Positions 50,977 through 59,410 of a stretch of DNA of 64,000 nucleotides are shown in pieces. The position numbers and the translations under genes are program-made. Position 1 is the stretch's first letter. Every line of letters starts with the position of its first letter. Below the pieces are notes generated by a model, which searched no databases, was not told the origin of the DNA, and worked only from the letters and a program-made list of their open reading frames with translations. Source of the stretch: Heritagella caecorum (lineage in GTDB: Bacteria; Bacillota; Clostridia; Oscillospirales; Acutalibacteraceae); contig CAJFQL010000003.1 in assembly GCA_904419035.1 (NCBI GenBank), positions 1 to 64,000 on the forward strand, read 5' to 3'.

Positions 50977-51732
50977 TTATCCTGCGTTTTTCTTTTCCAG
51001 CTGCAATTTATCGCTGATCATGGCAATAAATTCGCTGTTGGTGGGTTTTCCCCGGGTATTGTGGATGGTATACCCAAAATAGGAATTGAGCACTTCCACG
51101 TCGCCCCGGTCCCAGGCCACTTCAATGGCGTGACGGATCGCCCGTTCCACCCGGGAGCTGGTGGTTTCGTACTTGCGCGCTACGCTGGGGTAGAGCTGCT
51201 TCGTGACGGCATTGATAATATTCGGGTCTTCCACCGCCATAATAATGCTGTCGCGCAGGTAATGGTACCCCTTGATATGGGCGGGCACGCCGATCTGATG
51301 CAGGATCTCGGTGATGCGGATTTCCAGCGACGGGCGCAAATACGCTTTGCCGCTGTCCGCCAGCAGCAAATGGGACAGCCGGGCGGCCAGATCCTGGCCT
51401 TTAAACGGCAAAAGCGCCACGTACGAAGCGCCGCAGGAAAGAATCTCCCGCTCCAGGGCCGGCGTTACGTAGGAGGTAACCACGATGCTAACCGGCAGTT
51501 TGTAATTTTCCTGCCGCTGCAGCGCGCCCAGTACGCCCACGGCGTCCAGCCGCGGCATGAACATTTCGGTGACCAGCGCATCGGGGCGCATTTGCTCCAG
51601 CGTTTCCAGCAAGGCCAGCCCGTCACGCGGGCCCTGCTGCACGTCGTGCCCCCAGGAACGAAGGATATCACCCAGCTCTTTTCCCCATTCCCCGGCGTCA
51701 CCGGAGAGGAGGATATGTTTCACCTTATCCAT
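50977..51732 (-). CDS. spo0A: Sporulation response regulator Spo0A with altered receiver
   Basis: About 251 residues from the ATG at 51732 (GGAGG nine bases upstream). The DNA-binding half is canonical: EIGVPAHIKGY-like HQIGVPAHIKGYHYLRDSI, TSSRVERAIRHAIEVAW and YTIHNTRGKPTNSEFIAM. The receiver half is not. At the phosphoacceptor position the usual LDIxMP reads TEMFMP, giving Glu56 in place of Asp; the receiver Lys (LKPF) is replaced by Leu108 (LLPF); one of the two acidic N-terminal residues is Gly. Thr86 is kept. It lies after spoIVB, the standard location, so this is the main spo0A locus. Phosphorelay control may be lost or changed. Confidence 0.95.
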   Translation of the reverse strand: MDKVKHILLSGDAGEWGKELGDILRSWGHDVQQGPRDGLALLETLEQMRPDALVTEMFMPRLDAVGVLGALQRQENYKLPVSIVVTSYVTPALEREILSCGASYVALLPFKGQDLAARLSHLLLADSGKAYLRPSLEIRITEILHQIGVPAHIKGYHYLRDSIIMAVEDPNIINAVTKQLYPSVARKYETTSSRVERAIRHAIEVAWDRGDVEVLNSYFGYTIHNTRGKPTNSEFIAMISDKLQLEKKNAG

Positions 51733-51769
51733 TTTCATTTTCCTCCCAAGAATTGGATTTCTGGCCATA

Positions 51770-51798
51770 ATATTACCATATTTTGGTAAAAATAGCAA
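51770..51798 (-). promoter_or_regulatory. spo0A promoter with internal inverted repeat
   Basis: On the minus strand, TTGCTA (51793-51798) and TAATAT (51770-51775) are 17 bases apart. TTACCA and TGGTAA (51773-51789) form an inverted repeat in the spacer, a candidate operator. At 51864-51870 TGTCGAG differs from a 0A box (TGTCGAA) at one base. Confidence 0.65.
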
Positions 51799-51980
51799 GA
51801 GCGGAAACCTCATTTTTTCCGAATTCCAAGCCATTTTAGCCCCTTTTCCCCCTTTCCCGTTTTCTCGACAGCAAGCGTGTTTTCCCGCCTGCCCGCTTCG
51901 CTTTTTTTCGCGCCGCCAATCGTTTCTATCCCCGCTTTTTCGCAAAAAGCCGGAGCAGATGGTCTCCGCCCCGGCCTGTT

Positions 51981-53204
51981 TCATCCCGCTTTTTTCAGTT
52001 GTTCGCACTCTTCCCACATGGTTTCGGCAAAAATCCCATACCCTTCCTGGGGGGAGTTTACCAGCACATGGGTCACGGCCCCGGCCAAATACCCGTCCTG
52101 CAAAATAGGGCTTCCGGAAAAGCCCTGCACAATACCGCCGGTTTGTTCCAGCAGTTCGGGGTCCGTCACCCGCAGCCGCAAATTCCGGGTGCGCTGGCTT
52201 TCGTCGTAATTGACGCTGATAATCTCAATGTCGTATTCTTTCGGGGTGCTCCCCTCGGTGGTCACCAAGATGGTGGCCGGCCCTTCATGCACCTGCTGGC
52301 GCATGGCGATGGGCCTGGTTTCCCCGTCCCCCAGGGAGCCGGTCAAGCGGCCATACATGCCGGTTTGAGTATTTTTCAGCAGTTCCCCGCAGGCCGTATC
52401 GTCGGAAAAATACCCCCGCAGTTCCCCGGCGGCGCCCACCGCCCCGGGGATCACCCCGTTAATGGTCACCCGCAGCACGTCCCCTTTCGACAGCGGCAAT
52501 AGTTCCCCGGTTTCGCTGCTGCACACCCCGTGCCCCAGCCCGGCAAACAGGCCGCTTTCCTCATCCACAAACGTGACGGTACCAATGCCCGCGGTGCTGT
52601 CCCGCACCCACAGGCCACACCGCCATTTGCCGTCGCTGTCACTGCATACAGCCGAAAGGGTGGTCTCTTTGGTTTGGCCGCCCCGGTCATAGGTGAGGGT
52701 CACGGGGGCTCCGGCAGACTCCTGTATGCGCGCAATAAAATCGTCGCTACCCGTGAGGGTTTCGCCGTTGACTTTTTCGATCACGTCCCCCGCCTGCAGC
52801 CCGGCTTTCTCGCCGGGGCGGCACACGGCGCCGCCGCTCATTACCTCCGAAATCTCCACCACGGTCACCCCGCTGGTGAGCATGCGCATGCCAAACGGTT
52901 CGCCCCCGGTCTCCACCATGGGCTGTTCTTCCTTTTCCGCCGTGACCGTTTTTACCGGCACGATCCCTAAAAAGGAATACTCCACCTGGGTGGTGGCGCC
53001 CTTTTCGCCAAACACGCTCTTCTCTTCCTGCCCGGTATACCTCGCCTCGATGCCGGTAAACGGCACCTCGATGCCGCTATCCTCCGTCACGCTCAGCCTT
53101 TCGGGCGTATGCTGCCACACGTATGCGCTGCCCAAAGCACATACGCCGGCAAAAAAGGCGGCGGAAAGGGCCGCCGCTCTTGCCAAAAATTTGCTTTTTT
53201 TCAA
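51981..53204 (-). CDS. spoIVB: SpoIVB serine peptidase
   Basis: About 407 residues, probably from the TTG at 53204, which follows AAAGGAGG by seven bases; longer frames lack such a site. It has an N-terminal signal anchor (KKSKFLARAAALSAAFFAG), a PDZ domain (around residues 110-190, with EKAGLQAGDVIEKVNGETL) and the S55 peptidase domain. The catalytic His is in FAGLGHGVC and the Ser in GFSGSPILQDG. In Bacillus it is made in the forespore and triggers pro-sigma-K processing. The conserved neighbour spo0A follows by about 250 bases. Confidence 0.95.
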   Translation of the reverse strand: MKKSKFLARAAALSAAFFAGVCALGSAYVWQHTPERLSVTEDSGIEVPFTGIEARYTGQEEKSVFGEKGATTQVEYSFLGIVPVKTVTAEKEEQPMVETGGEPFGMRMLTSGVTVVEISEVMSGGAVCRPGEKAGLQAGDVIEKVNGETLTGSDDFIARIQESAGAPVTLTYDRGGQTKETTLSAVCSDSDGKWRCGLWVRDSTAGIGTVTFVDEESGLFAGLGHGVCSSETGELLPLSKGDVLRVTINGVIPGAVGAAGELRGYFSDDTACGELLKNTQTGMYGRLTGSLGDGETRPIAMRQQVHEGPATILVTTEGSTPKEYDIEIISVNYDESQRTRNLRLRVTDPELLEQTGGIVQGFSGSPILQDGYLAGAVTHVLVNSPQEGYGIFAETMWEECEQLKKAG

Positions 53205-53345
53205 TTTGTCGCCTCCTTTTGCGGACGATGCTACTGTTCCCCAAAAAGGCGGCGATTCTTCCGGTTTTTCTTTCCTGTGGCCCGCCAAAAACGTTCCGTA
53301 TTGTAGTTTTATTTATATAATATACAATTTGTAAAATTTATCCGT

Positions 53346-53378
53346 ACAAAAAAGGCCCTCTTTTTGGGGCCTTTCCTT
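53346..53378 (-). terminator. Terminator of the UROD-family gene
   Basis: AAAGGCCC (53351-53358) pairs with GGGCCTTT (53367-53374). T-runs occur on both sides, and the minus-strand one serves the UROD-family gene. Confidence 0.8.
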
Positions 53379-53406
53379 TTTTTGATAAAATGCAAGCCGT
53401 TTTCCT

Positions 53407-54366
53407 TTACACCGGGAACTCATGAGCTGCCTGCACCGCGGCGCGGATCCGCCACAGCTCCACCTTCTGCCCGGCGGGGGGCTGAACGGTGCAATCGGCG
53501 CCCAGCATAAACCCGGCGGTACCGGCCTCGCGAAGGCAGCTTTGCGCTTCCTCGAAAATGGCCTCTTCCGTACCGGACACCAGGTTCTGTTTATTATTCA
53601 TGCCGCCCAAAACCGGACGGTTCCCAAAGAACGCCCGGCCGTCCTTGAGCGACAGGCCGTTATCTTTCACGGACCAGTTGACAATATCCCCGGGCATGGT
53701 GCGCAGCCGCGGCAGCTCCACCCGGAACCGGTATTCCGGTTCGCCGCACATATGCAAAACGTTGATTTTTCCGTCCCGGTCGCGGCAGACGGAGAGCACC
53801 TGTTCATCAAATGGTTTCACGAGGGTTTCCCACTGTTCCTCCGTAAAGCGCCCCGGTTCGGCAAACTGGGCCGTATAATAGAGCCCGTCGACGCCCAAAT
53901 CCAAATACCCCTGCAGCCACTGGGTCATGCCGTCGGCAATGATCTTAATGCCTTCGGCCACATCCTCGGGGGCTTCTTTGGCCCAAAACATCAGCTCGTC
54001 GTCGCCAAACGCAAAGCTCGCCGCCTTAAAGGGGCCGAACATGGTCATGAGGGTCAGGGCCTCGCCGCCCACTTCGTCCAAAATACGGCTGATAATCTCT
54101 TTCGGTTTTTCAAATTCTTTCGAATCCGTCCCGCCAAAGCGGATATGCCGCCAGTCGGAAGCCCGGGTGATCGTACCGGTAAGCGGGTACGAAAAGTCCT
54201 GCATAATCTTGATGATGTCCATATCCGTTTCCCGGAACAGTTTGATATGTTCCGCGGCGGTCTCCTCCGCCGTCAGGGTTCCCGGATAGTGGAACCAGAA
54301 CCCCGCCGGTACCCGGTCCGGCTTTTCCCCGCGCAGGACGGCGCGCACCCGTTCGATTTTGTTCAT
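53407..54366 (-). CDS. Uroporphyrinogen decarboxylase-like (UROD) family protein
   Basis: A 319-residue protein of the UROD superfamily, nearer to corrinoid/cobamide methyltransferases (MtaA-like) than to true HemE. The zinc-site pattern INVLHMCGEP is present, as is an N-terminal PAGFWFHYPGTLT. Several Tyr/Asp active-site residues typical of HemE (such as the GFAGAP segment) are not evident. The gene is alone on the minus strand with AAAGGAG upstream. Substrate is unknown; methyl transfer is the better guess. Confidence 0.8.
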   Translation of the reverse strand: MNKIERVRAVLRGEKPDRVPAGFWFHYPGTLTAEETAAEHIKLFRETDMDIIKIMQDFSYPLTGTITRASDWRHIRFGGTDSKEFEKPKEIISRILDEVGGEALTLMTMFGPFKAASFAFGDDELMFWAKEAPEDVAEGIKIIADGMTQWLQGYLDLGVDGLYYTAQFAEPGRFTEEQWETLVKPFDEQVLSVCRDRDGKINVLHMCGEPEYRFRVELPRLRTMPGDIVNWSVKDNGLSLKDGRAFFGNRPVLGGMNNKQNLVSGTEEAIFEEAQSCLREAGTAGFMLGADCTVQPPAGQKVELWRIRAAVQAAHEFPV

Positions 54367-54568
54367 GGTGGTCTCCTTTCATCCATCCGGCGTCCCTGGC
54401 CGGATAGCCAACAGTCTTTCTGTAAATTCATCATAGCATAGTTAAGGCCCCCCTGCAATCCAAAAGAAAGGGCCCACTTTCGCCTCTTTTTTAAAACATG
54501 TTCTCACTTTTAACCAGGATTGCTTTTCGGTTATTATGAGGAAAAATGTGAATATTTTTTCACAATTC

Positions 54569-54597
54569 TTGCTATTTTTTAAAAAATCCGCTATACT
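54569..54597 (+). promoter_or_regulatory. Promoter of the small membrane protein gene
   Basis: TTGCTA (54569-54574) and TATACT (54592-54597) are 17 bases apart, 112 bases ahead of the ATG. The rest of 54367-54709 is AT-rich with no other call. Confidence 0.75.
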
Positions 54598-54709
54598 GGT
54601 TATGGAATGGATTACACATTTCTTGCCAGCGATCTTCGCCAATACCAAAAAACGGATACGTTTCACCCCAAAACCGTCTTTTATCTGATGGCCCGAAGGA
54701 GATGAGGGT

Positions 54710-55090
54710 ATGAAACCGAAAACAAACCGCCGTTTTCTCTTCCTTTTGGGGGGCGCGGTGGCGCTGGTGGCGTTACTCGTGGCCGCCGTGTGGGCGACGG
54801 GCGCCTTCCAGCCAAAACCGCTGCCCGACCTCGATACGCTGATCGCCATGGATGACGAAACGTGCCTAAAGACCCTGGAAGACCACGGTTTTCAAATCCC
54901 GGAAGCGGTAAGCACCGAAGAAGAGCGCCCCTATGTGCGCAAGACCGTGAAAGCGTGCCTTACGGCCATCCGTGACAGCGACCATCCCTATTCCACCGGC
55001 ATCAGCTATGCCGAAACCCTGCGGCTGGACGCGGAAGTCCACCGCCTGTTGGGGCTCGATTTTTCCCTGCCGTCTTCCCTGGAAGAATAA
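54710..55090 (+). CDS. Small bitopic membrane protein, unknown function
   Basis: A 126-residue protein with a basic start (KPKTNRR), a hydrophobic helix (FLFLLGGAVALVALLVAAVWAT, residues ~9-30) and a mostly helical, acidic outer domain. Motifs such as LDTLIAMDDETCLKTLEDHG suggest a compact extracytoplasmic fold with one Cys at each end of a helix. GGAGATGAGG precedes the ATG. It stands alone, convergent with potD, and shares a terminator with it. Confidence 0.7.
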   Translation: MKPKTNRRFLFLLGGAVALVALLVAAVWATGAFQPKPLPDLDTLIAMDDETCLKTLEDHGFQIPEAVSTEEERPYVRKTVKACLTAIRDSDHPYSTGISYAETLRLDAEVHRLLGLDFSLPSSLEE

Positions 55091-55117
55091 GCGGCCAAAA
55101 GAACCCGTAAACCACAA

Positions 55118-55152
55118 AGCGGCCCTGTACCCACAAAAGGTACAGGGCCGCT
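55118..55152. terminator. Bidirectional terminator between the membrane protein gene and potD
   Basis: A perfect 14-bp stem AGCGGCCCTGTACC is followed by CTTTTTTG; A3 precedes it. Confidence 0.95.
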
Positions 55153-55172
55153 CTTTTTTGTTTTTTATGGCG

Positions 55173-56393
55173 TTACCGGGCGCTTTCCCGTTTGCGGCGG
55201 CGGCGCTTGTGGATCACAATGCCCACATACAGGGCCAAAAACAGCACCAAAATCGCAATCAGTTCGCCCACCTGGCCGGGCCCGCCCATCTTCACTTCGG
55301 CCCACAGGCCGTCGATGGTCTCGTTGAGGTCATCGCCCAGGTTGACATACACTTCCGTATTCGCCAGTGTCTCTTCCGAAGGGTAGTACACGTCGCTTTC
55401 GGTGATGGACGGGTCCATCATCTCTTTGGCGGCCGTCTCCGGGGTGGAATAGCCGATGTACGAACAGTTTTCATAACTGATCTCCGGGTCGCACAGGAAA
55501 TTGATGTACGCTTCCGCTTCGGCCTTGTGGGTGCTGGTTTTGGGGATACACAGCGCATCCACAAAATAGTTGGTACCCTCTTTCGGCACCGAAAACGCGA
55601 TGTTGTCGTTTTCTTCGATCAAAATGGCCGCGTCGCCGGAATAGTACGGGGCAATCCACGCTTCGCCGCTTTCCATCTTTTGGAAGATCTGGTCCATGGC
55701 GTAGCTCTGCACCAGGGGCGCCTGCTGCACCAACAGGTCGGCCGCTTCCTGCCACTCATTCAGATCGGTGGAGTTAAACGAATACCCCAGCAACTTCATG
55801 GCGATGCCAAAGGAGTCCCGGGAATTATCGAACATCAAAATTTTGCCCGCATACTTTTCGTCCCACAAAACGTTCCAGGACTGGGCTTCTTCTTTGGTAA
55901 CATAATCGGTGTTATAAAACAGCCCCACCAGCCCCCAGGTGTACGGCACCGAGTACCGGTTTTCCGGGTCATAGGCCGGGTTGCGGAACGTCTCGTCGAT
56001 GTACTGGAAATTGGGGATGTTGGAAAAATCCAGCTCGGCGAGCATGTCCTCTTCGATCATGCGGGACACCATGTAATCCGACGGCACAATGATGTCGTAA
56101 TCCCCGCCGCCGCTGGCCAGTTTGGCGTACATGGCTTCGTTGGTATCGTAGGTGGTGTAATTCACACCAATCCCCGTGCGCCGGGTGAATTCGGCGTTGA
56201 CATCCATGCTGCCTTCCACGCCGTTGCTGATATATTCGCCCCAGTTATACACATTGATGACCACCCCGGTGTCCGGGGCGGCTTTGCCGGTTTCTTCGGC
56301 CTGTACCGGGGACGCACATACCGGCACAAACAGCATCAGCGCCAGAAGCGCCGCCCCCAACCGCCGGGCCCGGCATTTTTTCGTCTGCTTCAT
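55173..56393 (-). CDS. potD: Spermidine/putrescine ABC transporter substrate-binding protein
   Basis: A 406-residue PotD-like protein. An N-terminal signal peptide (RRLGAALLALMLFVPVCASPVQA) has no lipobox Cys directly after it. The mature part follows the PotD pattern: INVYNWGEYIS, GGGDYDIIVPSDYM and VPYTWGLVGLFYNTDYV. Unusually, the C-terminus carries a hydrophobic helix (IAILVLFLALYVGIVIH) and a basic tail, which would anchor the protein in the membrane. The last gene of potA-potB-potC-potD, with ATGA overlap. Confidence 0.93.
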   Translation of the reverse strand: MKQTKKCRARRLGAALLALMLFVPVCASPVQAEETGKAAPDTGVVINVYNWGEYISNGVEGSMDVNAEFTRRTGIGVNYTTYDTNEAMYAKLASGGGDYDIIVPSDYMVSRMIEEDMLAELDFSNIPNFQYIDETFRNPAYDPENRYSVPYTWGLVGLFYNTDYVTKEEAQSWNVLWDEKYAGKILMFDNSRDSFGIAMKLLGYSFNSTDLNEWQEAADLLVQQAPLVQSYAMDQIFQKMESGEAWIAPYYSGDAAILIEENDNIAFSVPKEGTNYFVDALCIPKTSTHKAEAEAYINFLCDPEISYENCSYIGYSTPETAAKEMMDPSITESDVYYPSEETLANTEVYVNLGDDLNETIDGLWAEVKMGGPGQVGELIAILVLFLALYVGIVIHKRRRRKRESAR

Positions 56394-57214
56394 CGTGCCG
56401 GCGCCTCCTTTTTCTTTTCTTTCGCGCCGTGCAGGTTCGTCAGCACCAATAAAAGCAGAATCACCACAAACAGCACGGTGGACAACGCGTTGATTTCCGG
56501 CGAAACCCGGCGCTTTGTCATGGAATAAATATAAATGGGCAGCGTCTGGGTGGTACCAGAACAGAAATACGTGATGACAAAGTCGTCAATGGACAGGGTA
56601 AACGCCATGATCATGCCGGTCACAATGCCGGGCATAATCTGGGGCACCACCACTTTGCGGAACGCCTGCAGCGGCGGGCACCCCAGGTCCTGGGCCGCTT
56701 CATACAGGTTTTTGTCCATCTGCGCCAGTTTCGGCAGCACCGACAAAATCACGTACGGCAAACAGAACGTCACGTGGGCAATCAAAATGCTCCACAGCCC
56801 CAGGGAGCCGAGTTTAAACACCTGGGCCATAAACACAAATAGAAGCATCATCGACACGCCGGTGACGATTTCCGGGTTCACCATGGGGAAATTTGTCAGG
56901 TTCATCATCACCTTTTTGCGCCATCCCCGCATGCGGTACAGCCCCACGGCGGCCACCGTGCCAAACACCGTGGCGATCAGCGCCGATAATACGGCGATGA
57001 GCAGCGTGTTCCATACGGCCTGCTGGATCATGCTGTCTTCCCACAGCCGCGCATACCACCGGAACGTAAAGCCCGACCACACGCTGCGGCTCATGGTTTT
57101 GGTGTCGTTAAACGAAAACACAATCAAGACCACAATGGGGGCGTACAAAAATAAAAAGATCAGCGCCATATAGAGCCTACCCAGCGCCCCGGTCTTTTTC
57201 TTGCCCGTATTCAA
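56390..57214 (-). CDS. potC: Spermidine/putrescine ABC transporter permease PotC
   Basis: A 274-residue inner-membrane permease with six helices. The EAA loop is seen as EAAQDLGCPPLQAFRKVVVPQIMPGI, which contacts the PotA ATPase. N- and C-termini are full. It overlaps potB and potD by four bases each, so the four subunits are coupled in translation. Confidence 0.95.
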   Translation of the reverse strand: MNTGKKKTGALGRLYMALIFLFLYAPIVVLIVFSFNDTKTMSRSVWSGFTFRWYARLWEDSMIQQAVWNTLLIAVLSALIATVFGTVAAVGLYRMRGWRKKVMMNLTNFPMVNPEIVTGVSMMLLFVFMAQVFKLGSLGLWSILIAHVTFCLPYVILSVLPKLAQMDKNLYEAAQDLGCPPLQAFRKVVVPQIMPGIVTGMIMAFTLSIDDFVITYFCSGTTQTLPIYIYSMTKRRVSPEINALSTVLFVVILLLLVLTNLHGAKEKKKEAPAR

Positions 57215-58041
57215 AACAGCACACCTCCCCCGTCTTCTTCCTGTTCATCCCGGAACTGGTTCATAATGCCCATGCTGATGAGGATCAGCACCATGAGCAC
57301 CAGCGAAATCGCCGAACCCAAATTGGGGTTATAGCTGTTCCCCAAAAACTCCATTTCGATCAGGTCGCCGATGAGCAGGTTGCCCCCGCCCCCCAGCATT
57401 TTGCTGATAATAAACGTACTCACGCTGGGCACAAACACCATGGTAATCCCGGACATAATCCCCGGCATGCTCATGGGGAAAATCACCCGGCGGAACACCT
57501 GCACCCGGTTCGCGCCCAGGTCCTGGGCCGCTTCGATCACACTGCCGTCGATTTTCACCAGCACGGAGTATAGCGGCAGCACCATGTAGGGCAGATAGTT
57601 ATATACCATACCCATGACAACGGCGCCGGAGGTGTTAATCATGTGTACCCTCGGTAATCCAAGAAGCGCCAGGAAATTGTTAATCAGCCCGTTATCTTCC
57701 AGCAAGCTCATCCACGCATAGGTGCGCAGCAAAAAGTTCATCCACATGGGCAGCATAATCAGCAGCACGATAGCGTTTTGGTACTTGGGGTCAATTTTCG
57801 CGATGAGGTACGCCAGCGGATACCCCAACACCAGGCACACCACCGTCGCCAGCGCCCCCAACCAGATGGAGCGCACAAACACATTGGAATAATCCCCAAT
57901 GCGCACAATGTTTTCCAGGGTAAAGGCCCCCGTGACATTATCGGTAAACGCGAACCACACCACCATGGCCATGGGCACCACGATAAAGAGCACCATCCAC
58001 ACAAGGTAGGGGCCGCTTGTCAGCAAATGGCGGCGTTTCAT
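57211..58041 (-). CDS. potB: Spermidine/putrescine ABC transporter permease PotB
   Basis: A 276-residue inner-membrane permease, six helices. The EAA loop is EAAQDLGANRVQVFRRVIFPMSMPGI. A Thr- and Ser-containing segment near residue 210 (SVSTFIISKMLGGGG) is typical of PotB. It follows potA with an ATGA overlap and precedes potC. Confidence 0.95.
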   Translation of the reverse strand: MKRRHLLTSGPYLVWMVLFIVVPMAMVVWFAFTDNVTGAFTLENIVRIGDYSNVFVRSIWLGALATVVCLVLGYPLAYLIAKIDPKYQNAIVLLIMLPMWMNFLLRTYAWMSLLEDNGLINNFLALLGLPRVHMINTSGAVVMGMVYNYLPYMVLPLYSVLVKIDGSVIEAAQDLGANRVQVFRRVIFPMSMPGIMSGITMVFVPSVSTFIISKMLGGGGNLLIGDLIEMEFLGNSYNPNLGSAISLVLMVLILISMGIMNQFRDEQEEDGGGVLF

Positions 58042-59162
58042 AGGGCACCCTCCTCTTCCAGGGTGGCTTCCTTATCTTCCTCCATTTCGTCGCTGAACGT
58101 GCTGTAATCGCCGAACTGGCCGGAATATTCCGATTTTTTCATAATGTGGATGTCGTCGGGGGTCAGCTCAATGCCGATTTTCGCCCCCACCGGGCGGTAT
58201 TCGGTGGACTGGATCATCCATTTAAACCCGTTAATATCCACAATCATTTCAAAGTGGACGCCTAGGAACGTGACGTTGGTCACCGTGCCGCAGATATGGT
58301 CGTCATCGGGGGGCACCATTTTCACGTCTTCCGGCCGGATGACCACGTCCACCGCTTCGTTACCGGCAAAGCCCTTATCCAGGCACTGGAACCGGTGGCC
58401 GCCGAATTCGCACACAAAGTCCTGGCGCATGACGCCGTCGAGGATGTTACTTTCCCCGATAAAATCGGCCACAAACGCGTTTTTCGGTTCGTTGTAAATA
58501 TCTTCGGGGGAGCCGATCTGCTGGATCATACCCTTGTCCATGACCACCACGGTGTCCGACATGGACAGCGCTTCTTCCTGGTCGTGGGTGACAAACACAA
58601 AGGTAATGCCCGTCTGCTGCTGGATCTTTTTCAGTTCCACCTGCATGTCTTTGCGCAGTTTTAAGTCCAGCGCGCCCAGCGGTTCATCCAGTAGGAGCAC
58701 CTTCGGGTCGTTGGCCAGCGCCCGGGCGATGGCCACCCGCTGCTGCTGCCCGCCGGACAGCTGGGTGACGCTACGGTGGCCGAACCCGCTCAGGCTGACC
58801 ATGCGCAGCATCTCGTTGACCTTTTCTTCCACGTGCTTTTTGCCGTGCACCCGCATGCCGAACGCCACGTTATCAAACACATTCAGGTGCGGGAACAGCG
58901 CGTACCGCTGGAAAATGGTGTTCACATTGCGCTTGTGGGGCGGCACGTTGTTGATATCTTTTCCGTCAAAAAAGATATGGCCTTTTTCGGGCCTGACAAA
59001 ACCGGCAATCGCCCGCAGCGTCGTCGTCTTGCCGCAGCCGCTGGGCCCCAGTAGCGTAACGAATTCCCCGTCTCGAATACTCAGGTTAAAATCTTTCAAT
59101 ACCTGTTCCCCGTCAAAGGAAACCGAAATGCCCTCCAACCGGATGATGGGTTCTTTTTCCAT
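58038..59162 (-). CDS. potA: Spermidine/putrescine ABC transporter ATP-binding protein
   Basis: A 374-residue ATPase from the ATG at 59162 (AAGGGG upstream). Walker A is GPSGCGKTTT, the ABC signature LSGGQQQRVAIARAL, Walker B LLLDEPLGALD, and the H-loop is in VTHDQEEAL. A C-terminal TOBE-like domain of ~120 residues follows (VDVVIRPEDVKMV). It is first in the potABCD operon, behind a strong promoter and a hairpin in the leader. Confidence 0.96.
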   Translation of the reverse strand: MEKEPIIRLEGISVSFDGEQVLKDFNLSIRDGEFVTLLGPSGCGKTTTLRAIAGFVRPEKGHIFFDGKDINNVPPHKRNVNTIFQRYALFPHLNVFDNVAFGMRVHGKKHVEEKVNEMLRMVSLSGFGHRSVTQLSGGQQQRVAIARALANDPKVLLLDEPLGALDLKLRKDMQVELKKIQQQTGITFVFVTHDQEEALSMSDTVVVMDKGMIQQIGSPEDIYNEPKNAFVADFIGESNILDGVMRQDFVCEFGGHRFQCLDKGFAGNEAVDVVIRPEDVKMVPPDDDHICGTVTNVTFLGVHFEMIVDINGFKWMIQSTEYRPVGAKIGIELTPDDIHIMKKSEYSGQFGDYSTFSDEMEEDKEATLEEEGAL

Positions 59163-59190
59163 GGTCATCCCCTTACCTTTCTTTCCGTAC

Positions 59191-59219
59191 AAAAGGGCGG
59201 GAAAAAGTCCCGCCCTTTT
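59191..59219 (-). terminator. Hairpin in the potA leader (possible attenuator)
   Basis: AAAAGGGCGGGA and its complement form a perfect 12-bp stem, followed on the minus strand by only TTTTG. It lies between the promoter and the potA ATG, so full termination would silence the operon. Confidence 0.5.
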
Positions 59220-59255
59220 GCTCATGGTGCTGTGCTATCCTGCCACAATGGTTTA

Positions 59256-59284
59256 ACTATAATTTTTTTTAGGCCCCCTGTCAA
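59256..59284 (-). promoter_or_regulatory. Strong promoter of potABCD
   Basis: On the minus strand, TTGACA (59279-59284, full consensus) and TATAGT (59256-59261) are 17 bases apart. Confidence 0.85.
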
Positions 59285-59343
59285 GGGATTTCGAAAAAAC
59301 GCGAAAAAAGGCGGATTTTCTTCCCGTTTTCGAGGGCACAAAA

Positions 59344-59379
59344 AAGCGGCGCCGCCGGCTTTTCCCGGCAGCACCGCTT
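59344..59379 (-). terminator. Terminator of the NlpC/P60 gene
   Basis: AAGCGG-type arms (59344-59358 and 59365-59379) pair fully on the minus strand with two G-U pairs, followed by TTTTTTG. Confidence 0.8.
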
Positions 59380-59410
59380 CCTATCGATTCGTCAAAAAGG
59401 AAAGTTCGGT

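Noticed and set aside
53280..53345. A forespore sigma-G promoter for spoIVB
   Set aside because: TGTATA and TACAATA are present at about 15 bases apart, but the region is so AT-rich that the match is not distinctive.
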